DNA of 32,204 nt from Planctomycetota bacterium (lineage in GTDB: Bacteria > Planctomycetota > Phycisphaerae > WQYP01), in the NCBI GenBank assembly GCA_021810145.1, contig JAJZJL010000050.1:1-32204 (forward strand), written 5' to 3'. The notes beneath the pieces were generated by a model that saw nothing but the letters and a program-made list of their open reading frames with translations, did not search any database and was not told the DNA's origin. This document shows, one piece after another, positions 32,113 to 32,204 of the stretch; the stretch's first letter is position 1, and each line of letters begins with the position of its first letter. Made by a program: the position numbers and the translations under genes.

Positions 32113-32173
32113 TCCGTCACTGGCACAATTCTCCACTCCCGGCAATAATTCCCACCATCGCATCATCGCACGT

Positions 32174-32191
32174 TGCGGGATTTATCCCGCA
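32174..32191. repeat. REP-like palindrome, copy 3
   Basis: TGCGGGA and TCCCGCA form 7-bp arms around TTTA, with a short outer CACG/CGTG stem (32169-32172, 32196-32199). The GGG-TTTA-CCC core is shared with the two preceding copies. Confidence 0.5.
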
Positions 32192-32204
32192 CTTGCGTGT
32201 AAGA

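Noticed and set aside
1-32204. CRISPR arrays
   Set aside because: No set of regularly spaced direct repeats of 20-40 bases was found; the repeats noted are short, single or palindromic.

Overview
The window reads like a chromosomal segment of a moderately GC-rich, aerobic, plant-polysaccharide-degrading bacterium. An ActABCDEF alternative complex III joined to a caa3 oxidase operon, together with sugar-uptake and xylan genes, fits the Planctomycetota or another member of the PVC group. That placement is inferred from gene content and protein style only, because no rRNA or marker gene is present.

Layout. Positions 1-185 hold the 3' end of a sugar ABC permease. Positions about 456-5289 form an accessory region that ends at a tRNA-Gly(TCC) gene. 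It contains a compact three-gene cassette (XRE regulator with a membrane tail, HNH nuclease with a glycine-zipper tail, divergent LRAT-like acyltransferase with a membrane tail). Next come an AbiEi-like regulator with a 3'-truncated nucleotidyltransferase, an ABC ATPase that has lost its membrane domain, and a tyrosine-recombinase remnant whose frame runs into the tRNA. Positions 5619-9694 hold carbon metabolism genes on the minus strand (MFS hexuronate-type transporter, malate dehydrogenase, GH43 beta-xylosidase). A cupin (+) and tyrA (-) then converge. Positions 11615-27443 are one long minus-strand respiratory cluster in the order actA-actB-actC-actD-actE-actF, membrane-anchored cytochrome c, SCO, coxB, coxA, coxC, coxD and a second subunit III-like gene.

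The respiratory genes work together. Complex III (pentaheme ActA, Fe-S/molybdopterin-fold ActB, quinol-site NrfD-like ActC and ActF, small ActD, monoheme ActE) would oxidise quinol and pass electrons through cytochrome c domains to an A2-type caa3 oxidase. CoxB carries two fused heme c domains. The second is about 85 percent identical, by hand alignment, to the separate anchored cytochrome c gene upstream, which points to recent domain duplication or gene conversion. Promoter-like sequences lie upstream of actA and, separately, upstream of SCO.

Positions 27989-32204 are a second accessory stretch on the plus strand: a secreted protein, small unknown ORFs, a second nucleotidyltransferase module, two unrecognised membrane-associated proteins, a possible fragment of a DUF499-type ATPase, and a cluster of REP-like palindromes at the right edge. 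Two of those palindromes differ by a compensatory stem base pair. No CRISPR array, rRNA or intact transposase was seen.
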